The notes under the pieces are model-generated. The model was not told the origin of the DNA, made no database searches, and was given only the letters and a program-made list of their open reading frames with translations. 64,000 bases of DNA from NCBI GenBank assembly GCA_020641055.1, contig CP067345.1:326001-390000 (forward strand), read 5' to 3'. Shown one piece after another: positions 9,106 through 16,897 of the stretch (its first letter is position 1; each line of letters opens with the position of its first letter). The translations under genes were made by a program, and so were the position numbers. Origin of the DNA: Clostridioides sp. ES-S-0010-02. GTDB taxonomy: Bacteria; Bacillota; Clostridia; Peptostreptococcales; Peptostreptococcaceae.

Positions 9106-9154
9106 ATATCTCCTTACGATATATGGTAATTGTAGGGAGATGTTTCTTTTTTTG
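9104..9154 (+). terminator. Terminator of the orphan RNA
   Basis: Arms 9104-9117 and 9132-9145 form a 14-bp stem (core ATCTCC/GGGAGAT, with G-U pairs), followed by seven T residues at 9147-9153. Confidence 0.85.
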
Positions 9155-9227
9155 TATAGTATAATCACTTTCGGAAATTATGTTTGAATATGTTAAAGTT
9201 TGGTATATATAAATAATATAAACTGTA

Positions 9228-9256
9228 TTGCTAAAATGTGGTAACTATTATATAAT
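9228..9256 (+). promoter_or_regulatory. Sigma-A promoter of the pilA1 leader
   Basis: TTGCTA (9228-9233), a 17-bp spacer and a perfect TATAAT (9251-9256). Transcription would start near 9263, ~45 nt before the riboswitch aptamer. Confidence 0.7.
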
Positions 9257-9307
9257 ATAAGTGGATATGTATCTCTATTATGAGTTATATATCATTCTAA
9301 ATTTAAT

Positions 9308-9384
9308 AAAATAGAAACGTTGATGTATGTTCTGTGATGTGGGCACCTTGGAACATATTGAGTTAGTGGTGCAACCGGCTATGA
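9308..9384 (+). promoter_or_regulatory. Cyclic di-GMP-II riboswitch aptamer controlling pilA1
   Basis: The class II c-di-GMP aptamer core is present: GAAACG near 9314, then GGGCACC, a variable hairpin, GAGTTAGTGGTGCAACCGGC, with the GGCACC / GGTGC pairing of the pseudoknotted fold. The closing helix pairs ATAG (9311-9314) with CTAT (9379-9382). The same CTAT begins the terminator stem at 9379-9415, so ligand binding and termination exclude each other. This predicts an ON switch: high c-di-GMP allows read-through to pilA1. A c-di-GMP-II riboswitch activating pilA1 is established for C. difficile. Confidence 0.93.
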
Positions 9385-9423
9385 AATTGTATTTATGATA
9401 CTTTTATTTTCATAGTTTTTTTT
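9379..9423 (+). terminator. Riboswitch-controlled terminator upstream of pilA1
   Basis: CTATGAAA (9379-9386) pairs with TTTCATAG (9408-9415), with a small inner hairpin, then eight T residues (9416-9423). Its 5' arm overlaps the 3' closing strand of the aptamer. Confidence 0.88.
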
Positions 9424-9454
9424 GTTCAAAAAAATGGTTATATGCTAGAAATAA

Positions 9455-9501
9455 ATCTGGTTAGTACGTGTAAATAATTTTACTTAGATTTTTAACCAGA
9501 T
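9455..9501 (+). repeat. Second hairpin in the pilA1 leader
   Basis: ATCTGGTTA (9455-9463) and TAACCAGAT (9493-9501) form a perfect 9-bp stem between the riboswitch terminator and the pilA1 ribosome site. No T run follows, so it is not a terminator. A role in mRNA stability or a second control point is possible. Confidence 0.55.
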
Positions 9502-9546
9502 ATATTATAATTAAGTATTAATTAAAAAAATTGAGGGGGTATAAAA

Positions 9547-10038
9547 ATGAAGTTAAGAAAAAATAAAAAAGGTTTCACTTTAGTGGAATTATTGGTAGTA
9601 ATTGCAATTATAGGTATATTAGCAGTAGTGGCAGTTCCAGCTTTATTTAGTAATATAAACAAAGCTAAGGTAGCAAGTGTTGAGTCTGATTATAGTTCAG
9701 TTAAAAGTGCAGCATTGTCTTATTATGCAGATACTAACACATTACCTACAGATATAAAAACGCACTTAAAATCATACTTGGAATCTGATATAGAAAATTC
9801 TGATATTGGTGGAACTTATGATTTAGTTAAAGTTAGTAATAATAAAAAATTAGCATTATTGATAGATGGCGCAACAATAACAAAAGAACAAGCGAACAAA
9901 CTAGTATCTGATATAGGGGAAGATAAGGTTTATACAGATGAAAATCTTTCTAGTAAGTTAACTAGTGCTTTAGATAAAGGTGATATATACATCATTCTTA
10001 TAGATAATTTAGAGGATAATGGTAGTAGTGGTAATTAA
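9547..10038 (+). CDS. pilA1: Major type IV pilin PilA1
   Basis: Structural subunit of the type IV pilus. The 163-residue precursor has a short basic leader and the class III signal KKG|FTLVELLVV: cleavage after Gly10 gives a mature N-terminal Phe with the conserved Glu5. The hydrophobic helix spans residues ~11-32, followed by an amphipathic helix and a small globular domain without the paired cysteines of many Gram-negative pilins. AGGGGGT precedes the ATG. It heads the pilus operon behind the c-di-GMP-II riboswitch. A terminator just downstream probably makes pilA1 mRNA more abundant than the machinery genes. Confidence 0.97.
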   Translation: MKLRKNKKGFTLVELLVVIAIIGILAVVAVPALFSNINKAKVASVESDYSSVKSAALSYYADTNTLPTDIKTHLKSYLESDIENSDIGGTYDLVKVSNNKKLALLIDGATITKEQANKLVSDIGEDKVYTDENLSSKLTSALDKGDIYIILIDNLEDNGSSGN

Positions 10039-10099
10039 TAGTAAATAATATATTTATTATTTGATTATATTTAAGTTTAATTATAAATTTAATGAAAAA

Positions 10100-10127
10100 G
10101 GCAGGAAGAAAATCTTCCTGTCTTTTA
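10100..10127 (+). terminator. Terminator between pilA1 and pilB
   Basis: GGCAGGAAGA (10100-10109) pairs with TCTTCCTGTC (10113-10122), a 10-bp stem with a 3-nt loop and only four T residues. Probably leaky, so the downstream operon is made at a lower level than pilin. Confidence 0.75.
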
Positions 10128-10192
10128 TACTATTTTCTTTAATGTCCAATCACAAATGATGATATAATTGAGATAGTAAAGGAGTGAAATCT

Positions 10193-11869
10193 GTGGCTAA
10201 AAAAGTTAGAATAGGAGACAAACTGGTCGAAAAAGGATACATAACAGAAGACCAGCTTAAATGGGCATTATCAGAGCAAAAAAACAGTGGAAAAAGACTA
10301 GGAGAATTTCTAGTACAAGAAGGTCTTATAGATAGTAACTTATTAATAAGTGTATTAAAAGAACTTTTAGATATAGAAAGTGTATTTTTAGAAGGAACAG
10401 AAATAGACACATTAGCTACAAAGATGGTTCCAGAAAATATATGCAAAAGATATGCTGTATTTCCATTCAAAATCGATGGAAATAAAATATGTCTAGCCAT
10501 GTCAGACCCACAAGACAGAGAAGCAGTTCAAGATGTAAGACGTATGTCAGGTAAAGATGTCGAAATATTTATATCAAGTGCAGAAGATATAAACAAAGCA
10601 ATAGGTCATGCTTATGCACATTCAGAAATAAATAAAGCAATGACTGAATACAACAAAAACAAGACTGGTGGAATTAGAGAAACAGTAATCCTTGAAGAGG
10701 ATGTAAATGCTGCTCCAATAGTAAGACTAGTAAATAATATACTAGAAAATGCTGTTAGAATGGAGGCCAGTGATATACATATAGAACAAAGCGAAAATTA
10801 CATGCGTGTTAGATTTAGAATAGATGGAATGTTAAGAGAATATATGAGAATGAACTCTGCTCCATACAAAGCGGTAATAAGTCGTATAAAAATAATGTCA
10901 GATATAAATATATCTGAAAAGCGGATTCCACAAGATGGTAGAATATATTTAAAAGTAGATAATAAACCTATAGATTTTAGGGTTTCTACAATGCCTACTA
11001 ATAGGGATGAAAAAATAGCAATGAGAGTACTTGATAAGAGTAATTTTATGGTAAGTAAAGAAGTACTAGGAATAGATGAACATGGCTCTAAGATATATGA
11101 TGAGTTAATAAATACCCCTTATGGGCTTATATTGGTAGTTGGACCTACTGGAAGTGGAAAAACTACTACATTATATTCAATGCTAAATCAATTGAATACG
11201 GAAAATAGAAATTTATTAACGATAGAAGACCCTATAGAGTATGAACTACCTGGTGTAAATCAATCTCAAATAAATGAGAAGGCAGGACTTACTTTTGCCA
11301 GTGGGCTTAGAGCCTTTATGCGTCAAGACCCAGATATAATAATGGTTGGAGAGATAAGAGATACAGAAACTGCTGAAATAGCAATTAGAGCTTCTCTTAC
11401 AGGACATTTAGTTTTAAGTACATTACATGCAAATACAGCAGTCGGAGCGATTTCACGTCTTTTAGATATGGATGTGGAAAGTTTTTTGATAACTTCATCT
11501 CTTTTAGGGGTAATATCTCAAAGGCTGACACGAAAAATATGTGAACATTGCAGAATTTCATATGAGGCAGACACTGGAGAAAAAAAGGCTCTTGGAATTG
11601 ATGTAAACGAATCAGTGACTATCTATAAAGGACAGGGATGTGAAAGATGTAATAATACTGGATATAAGGGACGTCTAGGTATATTTGAAATGCTTGAAAT
11701 TACACCAGAAATAAAAGAGCTAATAGATTCATCTGCAAATCAAAGAGAAATTTTAAAGTTAGCTAAAAAACAAGGTATGGTTAGTCTAAAAGAGGATATA
11801 GTTAAAAAGGTTTTAGGTGGAAAGACAACAGTAGAAGAAATGATTAGAATAATTTTGATGACTGATTAA
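10193..11869 (+). CDS. pilB: Type IV pilus assembly ATPase PilB
   Basis: Cytoplasmic hexameric ATPase that powers pilus extension with PilC. I start it at GTG 10193, 8 nt after AAAGGAG; a GTG at 10184 lies inside that site. The product is 558 residues. The N-terminal ~70 residues are an MshEN-type domain with two tandem motifs, RIGDKLVEKG...L...Q and RLGEFLVQEG...L; such domains bind c-di-GMP in MshE and related ATPases. The GspE/PilB ATPase core follows, with Walker A GPTGSGKTT at ~317-325 and the Asp/His boxes. A zinc site of four cysteines (450, 453, 483, 486) lies near the C-terminus. Confidence 0.96.
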   Translation: MAKKVRIGDKLVEKGYITEDQLKWALSEQKNSGKRLGEFLVQEGLIDSNLLISVLKELLDIESVFLEGTEIDTLATKMVPENICKRYAVFPFKIDGNKICLAMSDPQDREAVQDVRRMSGKDVEIFISSAEDINKAIGHAYAHSEINKAMTEYNKNKTGGIRETVILEEDVNAAPIVRLVNNILENAVRMEASDIHIEQSENYMRVRFRIDGMLREYMRMNSAPYKAVISRIKIMSDINISEKRIPQDGRIYLKVDNKPIDFRVSTMPTNRDEKIAMRVLDKSNFMVSKEVLGIDEHGSKIYDELINTPYGLILVVGPTGSGKTTTLYSMLNQLNTENRNLLTIEDPIEYELPGVNQSQINEKAGLTFASGLRAFMRQDPDIIMVGEIRDTETAEIAIRASLTGHLVLSTLHANTAVGAISRLLDMDVESFLITSSLLGVISQRLTRKICEHCRISYEADTGEKKALGIDVNESVTIYKGQGCERCNNTGYKGRLGIFEMLEITPEIKELIDSSANQREILKLAKKQGMVSLKEDIVKKVLGGKTTVEEMIRIILMTD

Positions 11870-11880
11870 AGGATGATATT

Positions 11881-13089
11881 ATGAAAAGTTTTAAGTATAC
11901 AATAATAAAAGAGGATGGGAAAAAGCAAACTGATGTAATTGAAGCTAATGATTTTAATGAAGCTAAAAGTCTTCTTAGAAAAAGAAATCTTAGAGTTCTT
12001 GAAATCAAAGAAAGTAAAAGTAAAAATATAAATATATCTTCTAGAAAGAGAAAAAAAGACTTAGGGGCTGACCAAATAAGCCATTTTTGCAGACAGTTTG
12101 CTATTATAGTATCTTCTGGTATAAATAGTATTTCTGGATTAGAAACATTAGCAGGAAGGTCAACTAATGTTACATTAAGAGAAGAAATAAATCGTATAGT
12201 AGCAGAGATAAAAATAGGTTCTACTATTGCTGACTCAATGCTTGCACCAAAGTCTAAGTTTCCAAAGTTACTTGGTGCTATGGTGGCTACAGGTGAGGCT
12301 ACAGGTAAACTAGATGAAGTATTAAAAAGTATGGCTTCATTTTATTCCAGTGAGCATAGAGTTAAGCAAAAGCTTAGAAATGCAGCTACATACCCATTAA
12401 TAGTTTTGATTTCTTCATTTATAATGATTTTTATATTTACAGCATTTATGGTACCTAAGATGATTAATTCAATCACAACAGTAGGTGCCACTCTTCCACT
12501 TGTAACAAGGATTGTTATGGGATTTGGTACATTTATGAAGACATTTTGGCCAATAGTACTTTTAGTTATTATACTGTCTATTTACCAATTTAAGAAGTAT
12601 CTAAAAACACCAGTGGGTAGAGCTCAAAAGGATAGAGTTATAAATAAAATTCCTGTATTGGGAAAAGGTATAAACTGTATGGTGGCTACACGATTTTCAA
12701 GAGCATTGTATCTATTTGTATCAACTGGGTATCCATTAGTTCAAGGGCTCGATTATATTATAGATAGTGTAAATAATACTATGGCAGAAAAGATTTTAAC
12801 ATCAGCAAAAGATGGAATAACAAGAGGTGAAAGTCTAGCAGAAAACTTAGAAAGATATACGTATTTTGATTCAGTTTTAGTGCAGATGATAGCTATAGGG
12901 GAACAGACAGGGGAATTAGAGAACATAAGTAGACAGATGGCTGAATTCTATGAATATGAATCCGAAATTTATCTAAATAGAATGGCATCAATGATAGAAC
13001 CTGTTTTAATAATTGCAGTTGGTATTATAGTTGCGGTACTGGTTGTATCAATATTCATGCCAATGCTTAGTATATATGATGCTATGTAG
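11881..13089 (+). CDS. pilC: Type IV pilus inner-membrane platform protein PilC
   Basis: Polytopic membrane protein that couples the PilB/PilT motors to pilin insertion. The 402-residue length is normal. An N-terminal ~55-residue ferredoxin-like segment is followed by two repeated GspF/PilC domains (~70-190 and ~270-395). Each has the conserved cytoplasmic helices and hydrophobic segments (~165-190, ~220-240, ~370-395) and the family pattern G-E-x-T/S-G-x-L (GEATGKLDEVL; GEQTGELENI). AAAGGATG precedes the ATG, and the gene begins 11 nt after pilB. Confidence 0.96.
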   Translation: MKSFKYTIIKEDGKKQTDVIEANDFNEAKSLLRKRNLRVLEIKESKSKNINISSRKRKKDLGADQISHFCRQFAIIVSSGINSISGLETLAGRSTNVTLREEINRIVAEIKIGSTIADSMLAPKSKFPKLLGAMVATGEATGKLDEVLKSMASFYSSEHRVKQKLRNAATYPLIVLISSFIMIFIFTAFMVPKMINSITTVGATLPLVTRIVMGFGTFMKTFWPIVLLVIILSIYQFKKYLKTPVGRAQKDRVINKIPVLGKGINCMVATRFSRALYLFVSTGYPLVQGLDYIIDSVNNTMAEKILTSAKDGITRGESLAENLERYTYFDSVLVQMIAIGEQTGELENISRQMAEFYEYESEIYLNRMASMIEPVLIIAVGIIVAVLVVSIFMPMLSIYDAM

Positions 13090-13104
13090 GAGGGAAAACA
13101 ACAA

Positions 13105-14817
13105 ATGAATAAGGTTTATGTATCATATTATGGTGATTCTATATCCATAGTTGAAGGCAGATACAAACATGATAAAGATAAATTTTATATAAAAAACTTT
13201 AATGTATTTTCAATAGAGGATATTGCTCAAGATTTTTCTAAAGAAAAGTATGCTCTATTGAGATATGCATTAGAAAATGTAAAGTTAAAATCAAAACATA
13301 TAGTGTTTTGTTTGAATACGAGAGATGTAATTCTAAAACCTCAAAAGTTGCCTAAGATGGATAAAAAAGATTTAGATGGATTTATGAAGCTAGAAATGGA
13401 TGAAATGATGGCTCTGGAATCAGATGAGTATGTATTTTCATATGAAGTATCTAGTGAGATATCTGATAGGTCAGAAGGTGAAGAGGCTAGTTTAAATCTG
13501 ATTATTGGGGCTATAAAGAAAGAAGAAGTAAATGCAATTGTAGATATAATACATGAATTTGATTTGGTATTGGATAGAATAGATACATTATCAACAGCTT
13601 ATTTAAGAATTCTCAAGAATTTAGATTACAATGATATAATGGTGACAAATATAAGCGATAATAGCACAATTATAAACATATATAAAAAAGATACTTTATT
13701 TATTAGTGATAATATACCAATAAGAATAACTGCTAAAGATATGGAAATGCAATTATTAAATGTGGTCGAAGAGTCAAAAGGACTTATGAATTACTATTCG
13801 TCAAGAAACTTTGGTAAGGTAACAGACACTATATTGATATTGGGGAAAAGGTACTCTAATAAATTAATTTATGAGGCTTTTAGTTCTGCATTTTCAAACT
13901 ATGTTTCTCAAGGTCTTACAGAGATAATGGATATAGCTGATATGGTATCTGGTGATATAGATGAAGATGATATAAATTCAATTGTAGAACTTTTAGGTTG
14001 TATGATAGAGCCTAAAGACAAAAAAGATTTTGAAAATATAAATTTTCTACCAATAGATATACTTAGAAAACAAATGAAAGCTAAACAAATAAAAAGTGTA
14101 ATGAAAATGGCACCTGTGGTTATTTTAGTGATTTCTATTCCATATTTATGTTTAATTTTTTCAAACAGTTTAGCTAATAAAGAACTTGAAAATGTAAATG
14201 ATGAAATAAGAAATATTGAGTCTGCTTACTATCAAATTGGAAATATAGAAAAAATGATACAAAGTAAAACAGAAGAAATAAAGGTATATGATATGTTAAT
14301 TGGGAAAAAGGTAAAATGGGAAAATCTATTGGATGATATAGATAAAAATACTCCAAGTAGAGTTGAACTAATGAGTTTATCAACGACTTATCAAAATCTT
14401 GGAACTACTAATAAAACTGAGAACTCAAATAACAATAAAACTACCACAAATAAATCAAGTAGTAATGAAACAAAATCAAATACAAAAAGTAGTAGTGATG
14501 GAGATAAAGCCAGCAGTGATTTAAATGAAGATAAGACTACAAATGTGTCAGAAGCATTAACTGGAGATAGTGGAACTGATAGTGATGATACAGATAAAGA
14601 TGATAAAACACCATTATATGATAAGATACCAAATGTTATAAACATAGAAGGAAATGCTAAAGATTCTTCTTATGTAGGTCAGTTTTTATATAAATTAAAG
14701 GGCTTGTATTATTTTGAAGATGTTAAACTGCATAGCATAAAAAGCAATGAAGAGAATTCCAACTATACATTTAATATGACATTATACCTGAAAGAAGGTG
14801 TATTAACTAATGAATAA
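13105..14817 (+). CDS. pilMN: PilM-PilN fusion protein of the pilus alignment complex
   Basis: 570 residues joining two proteins that are separate in most Gram-negative systems. Residues 1-~310 are the actin-like PilM ATPase fold, with YVSYYGDSISIVEG at the start and a PilM/GspL-like segment. A membrane helix at ~335-355 and a coiled coil (~358-395) then form the PilN part, ending in an extracytoplasmic alpha/beta domain (~510-570). Between coiled coil and domain, residues ~433-504 form an unusual linker made almost only of Asn, Thr, Ser, Lys and Asp. AGGAGGG precedes the ATG. The gene overlaps pilO by 8 nt. This fused form is known from C. difficile. Confidence 0.92.
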   Translation: MNKVYVSYYGDSISIVEGRYKHDKDKFYIKNFNVFSIEDIAQDFSKEKYALLRYALENVKLKSKHIVFCLNTRDVILKPQKLPKMDKKDLDGFMKLEMDEMMALESDEYVFSYEVSSEISDRSEGEEASLNLIIGAIKKEEVNAIVDIIHEFDLVLDRIDTLSTAYLRILKNLDYNDIMVTNISDNSTIINIYKKDTLFISDNIPIRITAKDMEMQLLNVVEESKGLMNYYSSRNFGKVTDTILILGKRYSNKLIYEAFSSAFSNYVSQGLTEIMDIADMVSGDIDEDDINSIVELLGCMIEPKDKKDFENINFLPIDILRKQMKAKQIKSVMKMAPVVILVISIPYLCLIFSNSLANKELENVNDEIRNIESAYYQIGNIEKMIQSKTEEIKVYDMLIGKKVKWENLLDDIDKNTPSRVELMSLSTTYQNLGTTNKTENSNNNKTTTNKSSSNETKSNTKSSSDGDKASSDLNEDKTTNVSEALTGDSGTDSDDTDKDDKTPLYDKIPNVINIEGNAKDSSYVGQFLYKLKGLYYFEDVKLHSIKSNEENSNYTFNMTLYLKEGVLTNE

Positions 14818-15718
14818 GGACATATTTAAAAAAGATATAAAAGATATATTTAAAATGGAAGTTAGTCTAAAGGGAATCATTATAAAAGTCGTAATTTTAC
14901 TTGCTATTTTATCCTATGGATATTTTGGACTTTATCCACAATACGAGAAATATGTTTCTACAAAAAATTCTGTAAAACAAGCTACACAAAAATTAAATAC
15001 ATACAAAGAGAAAACAGCTCTTATGCCAAAATATGAAAAACAACTTAAAAATATTGAAACTGAATTAAATGAAAAAAGTAAAAACCTATTATATGATATG
15101 CAAGATGGTCTGTTTCTAATTGGTTTAGACAAGAAAATGAAAACATATAATATTGACTTAACTAGCTATGATGTTGGAAATATTAGAGAATATGAACATT
15201 TTTATGGAATATCAACAACAATAAGTGTTAGAGGGGATTATAGAAATGTTAAAAAATTGATGGCTTATTTAGAAGAGCAAAAAAATGTTACTCAGATATT
15301 AGACTATACTATGACTTCATATATAGAGCCAGAAAAAGAAGAACAAGAGACAACAAGTAATAAAGACTTAATTAAAAATGTGAACATAAATAAAGATACA
15401 AAAATATATTGGGTAGAAGGCGAAGATAAATGGCATTTATATAATGACTGTCCATTGATAAAAGAAGGAGAAATTCTTAAGAATGACAAACTTTTAGATA
15501 GGTCAACAAGTTATCTATGTAACACTTGTGTACTTAGAGCTGCAACAGAAAAAGAAACAAAAAAAGAAGTAGTAACTCCACAAGCAGAAGGTGTAGTAGA
15601 GGCTACATTTAAATTTATAATGTATACTAAAGAAAATACTACAATGGTACTTGATACAGATAATCCATCTTCATGGAGACCAGGAAAATATAATCCATTT
15701 AAATCTAGTGCAAAATAA
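14810..15718 (+). CDS. pilO: Pilus alignment protein PilO with a Cys/His insertion
   Basis: 302-residue bitopic protein. A membrane helix lies at ~23-42, a coiled coil at ~45-95, then the PilO ferredoxin-like domain (~100-170), which normally forms a heterodimer with PilN. After ~170 there is an extra segment: a charged linker (EPEKEEQE), then H209...C214...C237-x2-C240 in the setting KWHLYNDC...YLCNTC. This spacing resembles Ada-type or nuclease-associated H-C-C-x2-C metal or redox sites. The sequence then returns to a beta-rich tail. AAGGTG lies upstream of the ATG. Overlap with pilMN suggests translational coupling. Confidence 0.85.
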   Translation: MNKDIFKKDIKDIFKMEVSLKGIIIKVVILLAILSYGYFGLYPQYEKYVSTKNSVKQATQKLNTYKEKTALMPKYEKQLKNIETELNEKSKNLLYDMQDGLFLIGLDKKMKTYNIDLTSYDVGNIREYEHFYGISTTISVRGDYRNVKKLMAYLEEQKNVTQILDYTMTSYIEPEKEEQETTSNKDLIKNVNINKDTKIYWVEGEDKWHLYNDCPLIKEGEILKNDKLLDRSTSYLCNTCVLRAATEKETKKEVVTPQAEGVVEATFKFIMYTKENTTMVLDTDNPSSWRPGKYNPFKSSAK

Positions 15719-15750
15719 AACCAAATAGGTTTTAAAGATAGGTGATGAGC

Positions 15751-16311
15751 TTGTACAAAAACAATGAAAGAGGTCTTACTTTATTAGAAATAATAGTAGC
15801 TGTATTTATATTGACTATAGTTTTAAGTATTTCTTATAAAGTATTTAATGGTATAACATCAGCAGTAAAAAAACAACAAATCATTACAGATGCTCAAGTA
15901 AATATTAATTTAATTAATAAATATTTAAATAGAGACTTAGAAAACTGTAAGGATGTAACAAAGAACAGTTCAGGTAGTGGTTATGAATACAATATAGAAA
16001 CTCCAGAGAATACAGTAAAGTATGAAGTATCTATAGATACAAAAAACAATACAGGAGTATACTCTGTAACAAGAATTCAAGAAAATACCACTAATACTGA
16101 AGATGCACTTAGAGAAGAAATAATTTCTAATCAACCATTAGTTCAAAACAATAAAGAAATGAAGGAAATGCCATTTAAAATAGAAAAACAAGCTGATAAA
16201 TCTATTTATACAGTAAGTGTATATTATAATGAATCAGCTCAAGAAGGCCAGAAAAGCAGTGATTTAAATAATAAGACTTATACATTTGATGTTATGTCAA
16301 GAATTGGGTAA
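15751..16311 (+). CDS. pilV: Minor pilin PilV
   Basis: Prepilin-like protein of ~186 residues with class III signal NERG|LTLLEIIVAVF. The hydrophobic helix runs to about residue 27 and a hydrophilic pseudopilin domain follows. I start it at TTG 15751, 6 nt after AGGTG. ATG 15745 directly abuts that site, and GTG 15742 lies within it, so the start is not certain by a few codons. The mature N-terminus would be Leu with Glu5 conserved. It is the first of three consecutive prepilin-like genes, the usual position for minor pilins that prime pilus assembly. Confidence 0.88.
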   Translation: MYKNNERGLTLLEIIVAVFILTIVLSISYKVFNGITSAVKKQQIITDAQVNINLINKYLNRDLENCKDVTKNSSGSGYEYNIETPENTVKYEVSIDTKNNTGVYSVTRIQENTTNTEDALREEIISNQPLVQNNKEMKEMPFKIEKQADKSIYTVSVYYNESAQEGQKSSDLNNKTYTFDVMSRIG

Positions 16312-16349
16312 ATGGGAATTTATTTAAAAAATAAGTAGGTTGATAAAAT

Positions 16350-16877
16350 ATGAGTAAAAAGAGTAATGAAAAAGGATTTTCTTTAATTGAAGTATTAGTA
16401 GCTATGGCGATTATGGGAATTATATTATTTGCATTTTTTAATATTATCAATACTAATGAAAAGGCCAACACTAAAAATGAAGCAGATATAAGTTCCTTAA
16501 ATTATGTTCAAAGTGAAATAGAGAACTTAAGAGAGAAAATAAAAAGTGGAACATTTGATTTTGACAGTCTGGATAAGCGAGAAGATGGAACAGTGGAATA
16601 TGAAAAATTAATAGATAAATCAAACAAAGTCGTATATGATAAAGTACTTAACAAGGATGATGTGAGTTTATATGATACTCCATATAAAGAGATTACAACA
16701 GTAGAAGATAAAGACGGAAATATAATTGACAAGGAAAGTATTACAAACAAAGTAAAGGTTATTGTAGATGATAAAAGTGGTCAAATATACAAAATAACTG
16801 CAACGGGGAAAAGCATGAATGACTATTCAAGTAAAAAAGAAGTTAAAATTGTAACTGAAATATTTAAAGATAAATAA
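16350..16877 (+). CDS. pilU: Minor pilin PilU
   Basis: 175-residue prepilin with class III signal NEKG|FSLIEVLVAMAIM, conserved Glu5 and a hydrophobic helix to about residue 30. The globular part is rich in Lys and Asp and has no cysteine. In C. difficile naming this minor pilin is called PilU and is unrelated to the Pseudomonas ATPase PilU. TAGGTTG precedes the ATG with weak complementarity. It lies 38 nt after pilV. Confidence 0.88.
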   Translation: MSKKSNEKGFSLIEVLVAMAIMGIILFAFFNIINTNEKANTKNEADISSLNYVQSEIENLREKIKSGTFDFDSLDKREDGTVEYEKLIDKSNKVVYDKVLNKDDVSLYDTPYKEITTVEDKDGNIIDKESITNKVKVIVDDKSGQIYKITATGKSMNDYSSKKEVKIVTEIFKDK

Positions 16878-16897
16878 TTTTACTTGGGGGTGAGATT

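Larger units (their letters stand above)
8710..9154 (+). ncRNA. Candidate ~440-nt free-standing RNA between prs and pilA1
   Basis: This stretch has its own sigma-A promoter (8675-8703) and ends in a strong intrinsic terminator (9104-9154), but encodes no normal protein. It can fold locally, for example a hairpin around 8926-8958 (TAGATGAA against TTCATTTA) and pairing near 8889-8910. Two very short frames with ribosome-binding-like sites lie near its two ends: 8736-8774 and 9073-9105. It does not match riboswitch, tmRNA, 6S or T-box patterns that I can recognise. It may be a small regulatory RNA, a micro-peptide mRNA or a relic of a lost gene. Boundaries are inferred from the promoter and terminator only. 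Confidence 0.5.

Noticed and set aside
8710-9154. T-box, tmRNA or 6S RNA identity for the orphan RNA
   Set aside because: No T-box core sequence, no tRNA-like ends and no long central bubble hairpin could be found.
14391-14645. Minus-strand frame rich in Leu, Ser and Val opposite pilMN
   Set aside because: It is the antisense image of the Asn/Thr/Ser/Asp linker repeats; no start signal.
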